Below, one piece after another: positions 13,200 to 24,560 of a stretch of DNA of 64,000 nucleotides (the stretch's first letter is position 1; every line of letters begins with the position of its first letter). A program made the translations under genes and the position numbers. Below the pieces are notes generated by a model. That model had not been told where the DNA came from, did not search any database, and worked only from the letters and a program-made list of their open reading frames with translations. The stretch comes from Ptiloglossa arizonensis (taxonomy: Eukaryota > Arthropoda > Insecta > Hymenoptera > Colletidae): NCBI RefSeq assembly GCF_051014685.1, contig NC_135055.1:13256001-13320000 (forward strand). The letters are read 5' to 3'.

Positions 13200-13810
13200 A
13201 TCGTCCGTGGTCCCAGCTTCCCCTCCCCCGTGGTATCCAACTAACTTTTACGAGCGTAATCGAAGCTTGCGAAATTGCACAGCGCCATTAACCGTGAGCC
13301 AGGATTTTTCTCCTTTTCGAGCTCCGTTTGCGAGAATGGTTCTAAGATCGTTTCGTCTCGCGTTTCGAAAACCTTTTCGGTGTTGCTCGTCCATCAAGCG
13401 ACATTCGCGCGAAACAATTGGTGCCGTACCCTCGTATCCCAGCGAGCCGTTACGGAATTTCTCTCATCCGCGCGAGAATCGCTCGTACAAAAGGCCATTG
13501 CTGCGCATCGAAACGAAATGCCTCGTATCGGTCGCTGCCGCGGTTCCGGTCGGAGGTCGAGAGCGGAACATGCCTGGTTCCATTCGTGCGTGCGGGAAAA
13601 ATTTCGCCGAGAGGAACTTGGCCAGAGAATATGGAGCAAGTTTATTGCTCATTGCGATAAATACGTCGATGAATTCGTGGCTTGTAACACGCGAAGATTG
13701 GAAGTGTTTCAAATTGTACAGTGTGTTCGGAAAATGAGTAAAATGCATCGATTGGTCGCCATTTCGACACGGTGCACGGTGTTTCGTCGTTTTGGAACTT
13801 TTGAATAATT
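13200..13810. other. GC/CpG-rich patch without a supported gene
   Basis: Higher GC and CpG than its flanks leaves long frames open on both strands at once (176 and 177 codons on plus in two different frames, 94 and 81 on minus). Mutually overlapping frames in several registers argue that the openness comes from base composition. The patch could be an untranslated exon or a regulatory island. Confidence 0.4.
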
Positions 13811-15390
13811 TTTTACCTTCTTAAGGGGAGGGGGCAAATTCGAGTAAAACGTTGAAATAAAAGTGATTCTCGGACAAATTTCTATGGGTAATAGCTTGAC
13901 GATACTTTTCGTTATTTTTTATATTTAGTCTTTAACACTTCGAGATGATACTTTTCCTTACTTTTTGTATGTAGTCTTCAACACTTCGAGATGCAAATTT
14001 CTTGTTTTCTGGGTAGAATGTATCGATTTCTTTTTCTCGGAGTAAATGTTATTCTTCGTTGATCTTCCTATCGACGGCACGCTGTATGGTATTTTTTTAT
14101 GTTAATCCGGAGTAAAGAATCAAACGAAGGTTTTTTCGTAAAAATATAATATTTTTCGAAAGACGATGCAACGTAAGTTTCGAAAGACACGCTTCGAGGT
14201 TGTTTGATGTCCAAAAGTGACGATGTCGACTTCCTTCTTTGAGATTTTTTAAAGAATCTTCGTTAATAAACCCGGAACTACGGAGCAACGAAGGGAAAAT
14301 GTACGGTAGAAGATTAGAAATATTTTCCTGAAAAGATTCAGAAATGTAAAATGCATTCGAGAAAACGATGCACTTCGAATTTGTTTCGCGGAGGCCATAC
14401 GTCTTCCATGTTCAACTCTCAACTTCGAATAGCTAATATATCCAGACAAATGAGCAATCTCTTATTTCTTTTGGATAATATTTAAAAACATTTAAATATT
14501 CGTAATACTTAAAATACCAAAATTTAAATAAATATATAATTACACCGATGAACTTGTCGTTGATAAGATGAGAGGTGTTGTTAACATACGCAAGGCACGA
14601 ATTTATTTCTATTTCAGAAAAGTGGAAGAAAGTTACAACAAGAATCGATCAACGAAGCAGAAATATATAAAAAGTAATTATCATTGCAACGGCACATTCC
14701 CGTTTTTCGCATCGGTGAATTAATCGTTAATATTTCTATAATCTAATCGTTGCGCTTGTGTCATTTTCATTGAACGTATCGATAAATTGTTCAAACAATT
14801 CGAACAATATCTTCGAAAGAAAATCTTCGCGCGAGTTGAAATAAAGCTTCGGTACGAAACGATAACGGTGTTTCGTCTATGTGAAAGCCCTTGGGCATTC
14901 GAGGCCCGAACCTCTGGCCGAGAACGTTTCTCCGTGCTTCCAATATCGAGAGAATTATTTATGTATTCCGTTTCTGACGCGCCACCCCGTACAATCCATC
15001 CAAGTAACCCAAGGATCATTTTCGTTGCGAAGTTCTTGCGTCTCCACTGAATAATTACAACTTTCACGGGCTCGAAACTTAATTATGAAAACGCGCCGAC
15101 GGTTCGGATCTCCTTGAATTAACGAGTAAATTATTTGTTAAACGGTATTGCGCCATGTACGGTAACACTAATTACGTATTTCTGTCTACCGATTACCGTA
15201 CGAATTATCCGAGCGATTTCGATGCAAAATAATTACGCGTTACAAAATTAATTCGAAACATCTATATCGAAGCACGTATCGGTTACACGAAATTGAAGGG
15301 TGGGGGGATGTTCGACGTAATTGTAGAAGTCACTGGCAATTAGAAAATGTAATTTTGTCCAACCTGAAGTACACGGTAGGTACTTGTTTT
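13811..15390. other. AT-rich DNA without a recognised gene
   Basis: A short repeat of the phrase AACACTTCGAGATG occurs near 13937 and 13980. Open frames at 14720-15067 (minus) and 14787-15050 (plus) overlap each other and show no domain. Confidence 0.5.
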
Positions 15391-15391
15391 G

Positions 15392-15575
15392 TCAGTTGGC
15401 GTATTCGATTCGATTCAGATTTGTTGACATACTCGATTCGATTCATATTAGTTGGTATATTCGATTCGATTCATATTAGTTGGTATATTCGATTCGATTC
15501 ATATTAGTTGGTATATTCGATTTGGCTCGATTCTCATTAGTTGGTACATTCGATTCGTTTCAAATCAGTTTGTAG
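15392..15575. repeat. 28-bp minisatellite (TTCGATTCGATT unit)
   Basis: Six to seven imperfect 28-bp units carry the core ATTCGATTCGATTC followed by ATATTAGTTGG. The central copies at about 15438-15520 are nearly identical and the outer ones are diverged. The predicted protein reading across it is an artefact of the repeat. Confidence 0.85.
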
Positions 15576-16479
15576 TTTTTAAACTCGATTCGATTTTAAA
15601 CTCGATTTTTGTTTCGGTTTCTTCAACTCACGTAGATAGATCTATTAGGTCGTTCCGTAAGCTCGTGTCGCGGTATGTTTACACTTCTTGCGTTACGTTT
15701 CATAAACACAGAGAAAAGGGTGACAGACGCAAGGACGCAGAACTGTTATGCTTCAGTTTAGTCCACGAAAGGCATTCGAAAGCCACGGTTCGTGAGGTTA
15801 CAAGAATTTTATAGTCAATATCCGATAAGCGGATCCATTTTCGTCGTGTCGTGTTGTACGAGTTCCAAAAAGAGAATACGGTAACGTCGTTTATGGGGAA
15901 GGTGTTTTATCGATTCGTACGTACAGAAAGTGATTGGTTGGTTTTGGAAGAGAAATTTTAATTTGAAAGATGAGTTACGAGCCGGACGAAGACAGAATTC
16001 GTAATATCTGACGAACCATACGAAGAATTTGTCAGTGTCGAAATCATGCGTGCGCAAACATTCGAAGAAAATGGGAATCATGCCAAAATTGGACGTATGT
16101 TATCTTCGTAGGTAAGATTAAAATGTTACTTCATACGGTAGAAAAATAAACGACGCGAACTCACGAAACGATCCAATAACTAGGCAACCGTGGACGTAGT
16201 ATTTGGATCAATCTGACTACTCTTTGTATTGAAACATAATTTGAAATATAATTTGCGTGAAAAGTGGTCCTTCGAACATTGAAATTCTCAGTCGGTCCAC
16301 GGTTGTGCAAACGTATTCAAATCTCGCAAGATCTTCGGATCGACCACGAGCGCGCAACATTGATAAAACTACGAGACAGAATGCTACCGACAAGTAGGAG
16401 AAAAAAAACACAGCCACACACACGTACACAAAGAAAGGAGCGAAGCTCGGGAACGTTGCACGATGTAGACGAGTCGTTT
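15576..16479. other. Non-coding DNA, nothing recognised
   Basis: Mixed-composition DNA with no recognisable gene. Short overlapping open frames on both strands near 16220-16520 belong to the edge of the next GC-rich patch. Confidence 0.5.
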
Positions 16480-17180
16480 GACATCGATGAGCGCAAAAAC
16501 GTGATGAATCGGGGGTGAAAATTGACGCGAAGTTTTCGACGTTGGTTATCGGTCAAACGAAAGCCGCGAGGCGTCTGCTGTCTCCGATGGCTGCACGGAA
16601 GAAAGCTCGCCCGGGCCCTGGCATCACACGAGCTTTCTTGCGGCGTTTCCTGCCTGTTTTTTACCAGGAACGAAAAGAGGTAAAGTGCCGCGGGAAGTCG
16701 CAACGAGGTAAAGATGGAAGGTGGGCGAGCAAAAGAGGGCTAAACGGGGGTGAGGGAAGGCGTGGGCGGCGGTGGTGCCGCGAGAGGGCACAAAAGGCGA
16801 GAACGAAGACGTTTGGATCGAGCCGGAGACGGGTAAAACAAAAGGCGCGATGCCGAGAATGAGAAAATGCTTCGCCTATGAACGCGATCGCGAACAAAAG
16901 ACGGCCGGATCTCGCGCTGAGAGGAAAATATTTAATCCCTTCGACCGACAGCTTCTGTCGGCGGTCGGCCAGCCGGAACGAGACCGGCGTTTTGCGTTTT
17001 AAAGGGATTTATTAAAATAAGAGTTATCTACCCGCTAATCTCGAAGCTGCCCAGATTGATCCGCTCCGCTCCGCTCGTAAATACGTCTCGAGGGTGCTGA
17101 TTTATTCCTCGCGCTTCGACAACCCTGATCAACAGTAACACTTGCGCGAGATCCTCGACAGACGATGCTATTCGAGCGTT
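16480..17180. other. GC/purine-rich patch with GC hairpin
   Basis: The region is rich in GAGG, AAGG and CG, with frames open on both strands (115, 76 and 128 codons) and no domains. Near 16942-16967 a GC-rich hairpin has a 10-bp stem, a CTT loop and a 2-base bulge (CGACCGACAG against CTGTCGG..GTCG). It may be an untranslated exon or promoter island. Confidence 0.4.
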
Positions 17181-18370
17181 TCGATCTTCCGGTAAATAAT
17201 CGCAAATTTATACGGATTTCCAGTTGCATTGCTCGACGAATAATGTACCATGAGGTAGCCATTGTGCGTTAGTTTCGAATCGTGATCTCTTTTTTTTTTT
17301 AAATTCTTCAAACTTTTTGGATGTAGATGTTTGTTCCTTGTATAGTTTCTAGAGTCGTGGTTCGGCGAATAATTTAGCTTATGTCAATGTTGCGCGTTAT
17401 TTTTATTTCGTAAATTTCTCTTTTCTTGAATTTCTTCAGTTTTGTGACACGTTTCTTCCTCGTGTACTTCCAATGTTCTCTATCGAACCAAAATTGTTGG
17501 GTAATAATTTTTACGCGCTGTTCGTGGTTTTGGATAAATAATTAATTTATCGTGGGAAATTTTTAAAAGAGTTTCGAAGGTGCTTCGTAAGCTACGTTGT
17601 CATGAAATTTAGAAACATACATTTGAGTCTATCCACTCGAATTACCATTTTTTTCATACAATGTAGCAATTTGTTTGTATGTATTTTCTGGTTACAAAAT
17701 GATCTTGGTTTACACGTGTATCTCATTTTATATTTACATCTTCTCTCTTACGCAAAATCTTATCTTAGTAGCTCATTCTACTTTGCATAAATTAGATATT
17801 TATAGATATTTATCCATCTTTCCTTTTATTTAACTTCGTAGATATTGTTTTCTTTATTTTTATAGTCTCTCTGAAATTTCTAGTCATTTCGCTATTTCCC
17901 AGTTCTTATTTCGTCCACTATATCCTCCGACCTTGTTTTATTAATCCTTTAGGACAAAGAATGCAATAGGTTGCACTCTTCCATTAAATGCTTCAGCACA
18001 CCGTATTTACGACCATATATTGCACACTCTCTTGTTCTCACTCGACCAATATTTGTTCCTATCTTGGAAATTCTCACACTTTGCCCTAGTCTTTCTCGTC
18101 TTTTTCTAGATATTCTTTTAACCTATCTACCCTATTAAACTTATTGCACTTTGGTCTTTGCATTTTGTTACGTTACATTTTCTGTTATGTTCTTCTTAAA
18201 TTCTCTCAACCTCGTTGGTCGATATATTTTTGTCTCGTTTAATGAGGTATCATGGAGGATCGTAAGGGGTCTACAGCAATAAGTATAACGCGAATTATAC
18301 GTTATTCCATTCGGGACAATGTTCGTTTTACATGCTGGTGTTTTTTTCACGGACCACATCTTAATTCTGT
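17181..18370. other. AT-rich DNA without a recognised gene
   Basis: The sequence is T-rich, with no supported gene or repeat. Confidence 0.55.
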
Positions 18371-18740
18371 ACTGTAATGTTTCTGTAACTGTGGTTCGCG
18401 GATCCCTGGGAGTTCGCGAGCCCTCAAAAGGACGAAGGTAGCATATTACGCAGTATAATGAAAAAAATGTTTCTCGTGGTATTTTATTCTTCTCGAAAAA
18501 CGCCCTTTAGAAAGTAGTGAAAACAGCATAAAGGAGACTAAAAACTAAAGGGCTTGAAAAATGAGGACAGCTGAAACTTTTGGCGTAGTTCTATCAACAT
18601 TGTTATATACTTCCAACGTGTTCGTCGCTTTTAATTCTGCTTTTATTAAAAATGAGAAAGGTAGGAAATTTTATTAAATTTTTCGTTTGCAGTCAAATGG
18701 TTTCATTTGGAAGTAAAGAGGACTTTGAGTATCATTCGAT
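18371..18740 (+). mobile_element. Possible decayed hAT-like non-autonomous element
   Basis: Near 18391-18425 lies ACTGTGGTTCGCGGATCC, then a run resembling GGGAGTTCGCGAGCCC. This resembles the subterminal sequence common in hAT-superfamily elements (CAGTGGTTCTCAAAC...GGTTCGCG). At about 18721-18738 the sequence ACTTTGAGTATCATTCG resembles the opposite terminus in inverted orientation. The two ends match each other only loosely. There is no transposase frame and no clear 8-bp target duplication. This is a family-resemblance call by eye. Confidence 0.3.
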
Positions 18741-19304
18741 ACAAAAATTAATTTATTATTACGTAACGTTCAGTAAATCTTATCCACACTGAACGTGCTC
18801 AATGTACGAACGTTAAAATAATTTCATACGGGATCATAATTGTCCTCGTTTCTGTCCGTTGAAATATTCAATTTATAGCTCGCAAAATGAACTTTTTAAT
18901 TTGGTTAAAAATATTATTAAACAGTTCTCGATCTGGTTTTCTTTTTTTTTTCGACAGTAGGAGCGATTCAATTTCATATGCAAATCCTTCTCCCTTGAAA
19001 CGTTTATTCGTTCAACGTTTTGACCAACGTCGGGTTCTCCTCGGGAATAATTATATACGCAACTTGTACTCGTACTATAATACAACGAACCAAAGACGAA
19101 GAAATTTACGTTGAAGTCGTTCGAGCGAAGAACGGTGTTTAGCCTGGGGCGGAGACCATATAACCCAGACCTAACTCAGACTAGCATATTTCAAGTGTCG
19201 GTGCACTAGAGAGCTGTGCAACGTTCGCAAAGTTCACGGATTTATAAAGTCAACAGAGGAACGTTTTACCAAATAAATCTAGAATTCGTTCAAAGTAACA
19301 TCGC
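18741..19304. other. Non-coding DNA, nothing recognised
   Basis: AT-rich DNA with overlapping 70- and 75-codon frames on opposite strands at 18873-19114. Nothing supports either as coding. Confidence 0.5.
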
Positions 19305-19960
19305 TGACCATAAATCCAACGCTCTATTTCGTCTTTTATCTCCAAAGGATGCCACAAAGACTATCAATTTTCTCGCGAGAATATCACACTTCTAAAGTGG
19401 CCGAGTTAACCGAGCTGCTGCATTTATAAACAAATATTATGATACTATGACCATAGTATCACTCGTATCGCACCTTATTTTATGCTCCATCTCCAACAGA
19501 GTGACATAAAATATTATCAATTACCCCTCGAGATTATCGCACACTCAAAGTGTCCAAGTTACGCCTCGGTAAAAGGACACAGAAAAATCATAAATAAATA
19601 TTAATATCCAAATCGACATTGCTGACTATAGTATCGTCCGTCTATCTCTAAAACAATGACACAAAGTATTATCAATTGCCTCTCGAGACTGTCGCACACC
19701 CAAGGTATCCAAATTGCATCTCGCTAAAAAGAGAACAAAGCACCCGAGTAACAGCATAGTTAAAGAAGAAAGAAAATGGACGAATTCGTGAACGGATACA
19801 AATATTCGAATCCAACGGTCGTTGACCATCGATTTCCTGTCTCGTGCTCCATTTTCGAAAGAACATCAGACGAAAAATATCGACCGCCTCTCGCGATTCT
19901 CGCACCCTCAGAACTATCCAAGTTGTGTCTCGACGAAAACCGAGGCAAAAGTCTCTCAAC
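19305..19960. repeat. Diverged ~155-bp tandem repeat, four units
   Basis: The block TATCAATT...CTCGAGA...TCGCACAC...CCAA recurs around 19358, 19511, 19666 and 19876. The spacings are about 154, 155 and 210 bases. The fourth unit is GC-richer and merges into the CpG-rich block to the right. An almost perfect palindrome, GATACTATG-AC-CATAGTATC, lies at 19441-19460 in the first unit. Confidence 0.65.
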
Positions 19961-21010
19961 GCAACCAGTAGCACCTATATCCTATCCGCGGCTCCGTTTA
20001 GGGGCGAACGAGCTCGCTCCGTCGATCCGAATTCGTCCATAGGAAGTCGGCCACACACACACATACATACACACCCACACACACAGGCTCGCGGCATTTA
20101 TCATCGAATAAGGCCACGAGTTTTCATTAGTCTGGAGGAAAGAGCGCGGCGAAATATGGGAAAATTGGAATCTCTTCTCCACGGCCCGTTTTTCCGGAGG
20201 CAGACGACGAGACTTGGCACGAGGAACGAACCTTTGGCTCGGGCACAGAGGTGGGTAGGTTCGTGGGTCAGAAGGAGGGGAGGGAGCGTCGAGCGAGTGG
20301 GTGGTCCGGGGAAACTAGCGAAATGTCGATTCGCGGCGACCGGGGTATCGAGAGTGGGGGGAACGGAGGAGGGGCCGAGGGTCGCGTTTATTTGTTCGTC
20401 GGAAACAAAGGTCGAGCAACAGGCCCTTCACCCTCAACCCAACCCTCCTACTCCACACCCTACAGCGGCTGCATTCCAGCCGGCGCTTCCGGCACCTTTA
20501 ACCCCGAATCGACGGTCGTCCTGTCGCCAATTGGAAACTACTACGGACGATAACGCCGTGAAAGAAATCCGGGACGAAACGTACTCGGCCAGTTTATCGA
20601 AAGGAGGAAGTCCATTGTTGCTGGAAATTCGGAATCGAATTCCGGCGGATGGTAGCCGCCGTCGGGGAATATCGAGCGGATTCTGGAAGGAACTCGGTCG
20701 TGATCGTGCGCGCGAACTTTCTCGCCGTTCAACGCTCGAGACATTTCTCTCTCTCTCGCCTCTTTTTTTCCATTTCGTTTCGTTCGGTCGTTCTCGTGTT
20801 CGGGGGAAAAAAGAAAAAAAACGAAAGGAAAATAGAAACAAAAATGGCGAAGATGCTTGGAAACGATAGGTCGATATCCTGTACCGGTTCCCGGTTTTTT
20901 CCCCCCGAATCGACGTTTACGAGCAGAAAGCAGAGCGTCGAGCCGGGGTGCGTCCGAATTTACGAGATTGTATCTTTTACGGGGCCCGCTTTGTTGGACG
21001 AGAAGTGTCG
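19961..21010. other. GC/CpG-rich island; long open frames not called
   Basis: This is one of the GC-richest blocks outside the gene, with a CA microsatellite (about 20054-20085), a CT run (about 20747-20760) and G-rich tracts around 20270-20380. A 341-codon plus-strand frame (19844-20869) crosses it. That frame begins inside a tandem repeat, contains translated CA and GA/AAAG repeats (HTHTHPHT, KKEKKRKE) and has no domain. Frames of 100-135 codons are open on the same and opposite strands. I regard it as a compositional artefact over a likely promoter or untranslated exon region, but a transcript could prove otherwise. Confidence 0.45.
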
Positions 21011-21841
21011 TTTATCAGGCGCGTTTTGTTTAATTGATTGACGGATCGATTTACGCTTTATGGGTTCGTTTTGTACAGGTTTCGAATATTCGAATCTCGA
21101 TAAACGCGGAAGATGTTTGTCCCGTTACAAAGCGGTGAAATGTTATACTCCGGTGCAGCGAATACTCTGAATACTGAAATGAATGCAAATTGGTGACAAC
21201 AACGCGAGAACATTTCAACGATAGTCGCGAGATTTGTAAAATAACATTGTTTTCGAAAGATACGATACTCGATTCCATTCGTGTTACACTCACCGTAAAT
21301 TGTTCAACGATCGTCGTTATTAACTATGAACATGGAACATGGTCGATCCGTCGTGATGACTTCTTACGACAAGTAATTGTAATATTAGTACAAATAAAAT
21401 CTTCAATTTTCGCTTGGACGAAAATTTCTTAATAACGAGATTAAAATGTTTTGGTAACAACTTGGATAAAAGAGGAATAATATGTAGAATAGTTCAAAAT
21501 TCATATTAGGTAGACTCTGCAACCGGCTACGAGTAACGATAAAATTAATGTCGACACATATTCCTGATTTAAGAGAATATTTTGAAAATTAAAGTCTTGG
21601 TCGTATCGTAATTGATACAGAATGAGTTTCTGAAAATAAATTGATCAATGTTCACGAAGACTCGCGGAAGGGTCTAGTTATTCCGAGTCAAATCCTCTAG
21701 TAGAGGTGAATACTAGTAGGTGGATATTTCTATAGTACGTAATCTTCGATCAATGAGGTTATAAGCGAAAGGTTAGGTATCTATAGACCCCACGCGTGGA
21801 ACTCGCTCTCAATATAGGTGTTACGCAACGAGAAGGCAGCT
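21011..21841. other. Non-coding DNA, nothing recognised
   Basis: Mixed-composition DNA. Two 80-codon frames overlap on opposite strands (21051-21293 and 21190-21432), with no evidence that either is coding. Confidence 0.5.
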
Positions 21842-22072
21842 CTAATTTTCATTGATCTAACCATACTCCCATCTGAACACATGTTTCTCCAATTTTCATT
21901 GGTCTTAACATACTCCCATCTAAATTGGTTTCTCCAATTTTCATTGATCTTGACGTACATCTAAACACGTATTTTCCTTCAATTTTCATTGGCCTTCATA
22001 CACACTCCCATTTAAACACACGTTACTAACTTTCATTGGTCTTGACATACTCGCACCTAAACACATGTTTCT
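21842..22072. repeat. ~46-bp minisatellite, five units
   Basis: Five imperfect units share AATTTTCATTGRTCTT, then CATACTCCCATCTAAACAC. Unit length varies from about 44 to 49 bases and the third unit has lost part of its second half. Confidence 0.8.
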
Positions 22073-22719
22073 TCACGATGGAAGAAAGCTCGAACTTGGT
22101 AAAGTCGAGCCGAGTTCGACGAAAAATAACCTCGCGTTTCAACCGAATCGCTAAAATCTACAAACGTCACATTAGAATACACCGAGAATTCAACTATACT
22201 ACATTTGAATACACCGCGAGTTCAATTGCGGCACATTTGAATATCGTCAAATTTCCAATACCGGGCCACCAAACACTCCCCTCTGTTTACCGCAAACACA
22301 AGTTATTGTATCGTTCGCAATGCATTCTTAATTGTTTAAAATTTCCTTGCTATTGTTAAATGAATATTAATTATTCGCAAACGAAGTTGCACGTGCCGAA
22401 CAATCGGGTTCGTGTACCCCGTGGAAGCCAACGAACCGACCCAGTGACGATTAATATTTATCGGGTAATCGTGAACGAACATTGTACAAATTACGTGGAC
22501 GAAAGGACTCGTCGTGAAACCCTGATTCTTTTCATAGTATTCACGCAAAGATTCCACGAAGAAACAAATTTCTCGAAGACGTAAAATCGCCCTTTCTCGT
22601 TGTTGATCCCTTGGAGAATCGTCGTACCTCGATCGAACGTTTCAACGATCGAAAAGGAAGAAACTCGTTCGATAATTTCGTTGAAATCGCTAAACTTTAT
22701 TGCTCGCGTTCACGTTGCG
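22073..22719. other. Non-coding DNA, nothing recognised
   Basis: Short open frames on both strands (about 22036-22584) overlap and lack domains. No repeat or RNA gene was recognised. Confidence 0.5.
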
Positions 22720-23290
22720 TCATTAATCGAACCCTGCCGTAGCCATTGGACGCGTAATTTCGAGATTCAGCCGGATACTCGTTTATTTCTAAAGCTGGAC
22801 CGGGTTCCGTGCTCCGTTCCCAAGGATTTGCATATCTATGAGTGCAGCGTAGCGTAGATATGTGTAAGAGAGGCATTTGGGCGAGGCAAACCGAGCCGCG
22901 ACGGGGTGGATAAGGACGGAAATGGGACGAGGGGAGGTGAGGGGGACGGGGTTCTAGCCTGAGAGGGTGGCGGAGAGAGGGTGGGAACGGCGGGAACCGA
23001 GATGCCGTTACAGCGACACTCAACGGGGTTGCGAGAAGGTCGCGTAGCTATTTGTAATTGTAATTAGCAGCCGACCAATTCATTACACCGCCAAGAAATG
23101 TACGGTCGACCACCGTGCCTCATTCCGCGGACGTTAAGTGCACTCACTCGTCGACTTGCGAACGACCGAATTACGATTCCGCGTGCATTGATACGGGCCC
23201 AATGAAACTTTAATTAGACGCCGGTCTCGCGCGACGGTGGTTCGTTGAAAATTTTCGATCGGTCGATGCGTGCGGTACGGTTCGTAATTA
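22720..23290. other. GC-rich patch with G-quadruplex motif
   Basis: This GC- and CpG-rich patch has a G-run cluster at 22924-22951 (GGG, GGGG, GGGGG, GGGG, with loops of four, six and two bases) that fits the canonical G-quadruplex pattern on the plus strand. The minus-strand 108-codon frame is Pro/Arg-rich because it reads the complement of this tract. Confidence 0.5.
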
Positions 23291-23316
23291 TCCAGACGGT
23301 TCTACGCGTTGAAAAA

Positions 23317-23710
23317 TCTGAAGATCGCGTTATTAACGAGAAATGCGTTTATTAAACTCGAGAGAATTCCTGTTCCGAATTACGGATTATATTCTGAAGG
23401 AGTAGTCGGATGATATTTATTTGGGGGTTAGAAAAAGGTTCGGAACTCGGAGAGTGTACATTACTCGGTCAAGTGTGCGAGAAGTGATCTTGGTATAAAG
23501 ATTGTATTGTTAACGAGAAACGTTTTTATGAAACTCGAGAGAATTTCTATTTCGAATTACGGATAGTATTATGTTTGTCGATAATGATTCGAGCGAAACA
23601 GGAATTGAAGATATTATTGAGAGGCTTTGAAAGAATCTACGGGGTGGTAAAAAAAAAGGCTCAAAGCTTAGAGAGCGTACAATACTCGATAAAGTGTGCG
23701 GGAAGCGGTC
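23317..23710. repeat. Diverged tandem duplication, ~180 bp
   Basis: Two copies begin near 23317 and 23497. Both contain TTAACGAGAAAYG, AAACTCGAGAGAATT and GAATTACGGAT in order, and later a block with GTGTGCGRGAAG. The second copy carries extra bases, so spacing grows toward the end. Confidence 0.7.
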
Positions 23711-24125
23711 CTGTCAGATTTAGAAGCGATTTTTGATTCCGTTAGCCGATTTTCTTCAGAGAAATTGCTCCTTTCCAGCGATAAGAATAATATTACAATA
23801 AACTGAGAAATACACTTAACAATTATTTTTAGTTAACCTATACTTTTTAATCGATCTCATGTTTTTCAAAACAAGTGTTCTGGACTAACACGAGAGTTTT
23901 ATCCGTAGACTTTAACGTTTTAAATTACTTTATTGTTTTCGATTCAATTGTTCCACACGAAAAAATCGGATTTGAAAAGCAAAAATGTAGTACTATTTCT
24001 GTATCGTTATTCGCAACAATTTTATCGGTTAGAATCAATGTTGTATCCACAAGGGCAATTTACAGTAAATTTATTACAGTAACATCATTTTGGTAATATC
24101 ATCAATCCGAATTAAGATTGGAAAC

Positions 24126-24560
24126 GTTTATTTAAAATAAACTATGCTTCGTTGGATAATATTTTCAACGTCGATTTCTTTCAAATAGCCTTTGTCTACT
24201 TCGTAACCTCACTCCCAAGGTGAAAGTCTAATTCAATTACTTCTTACATATTCTACACCAAAGAAGATCGAAATTAAGACGACAGATGTTTATTTGAAAT
24301 AAACTGTGCTTCGTTGGATAATATTTTCAGCCTCGATTTCCTTCAAAAAGCCTTTGTCCACTTCGTAACCTCACTCCCAAGGTGAAAGTCTAATTCAATT
24401 ACTTCTTACATATTCTACACCAAAGAAGATCGGAATTAAGACGACAGATGTTTATTTGAAATAAACAGTGCTTCGTTGGATAATATTTTCAGGATCGATT
24501 TCCTTCGAGAAGCGTTTGTCCATTTCGCGAGCTCACCTGTAAGGTGAAAGTTAAACTCGA
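24126..24560. repeat. 162-bp tandem triplication
   Basis: Three units start at 24126, 24288 and 24450, exactly 162 bases apart. Each begins with the short palindrome GTTTATTTRAAATAAAC, followed by a TGCTTCGTTGGATAATATTT block. Units one and two are nearly identical over their full length. The third diverges after about 75 bases, where the flanking DNA begins. The palindrome at the start of every unit is the same length with one variable base. Confidence 0.85.

Noticed and set aside
13207..13808. Two overlapping plus-strand frames of 176 and 177 codons
   Set aside because: Two registers and the opposite strand are open together, which indicates base composition rather than coding.
19844..20869. 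341-codon plus-strand open frame
   Set aside because: It starts inside a tandem repeat, translates CA and GA microsatellites, has no domain, and overlaps other open frames on both strands in a CpG-rich block.
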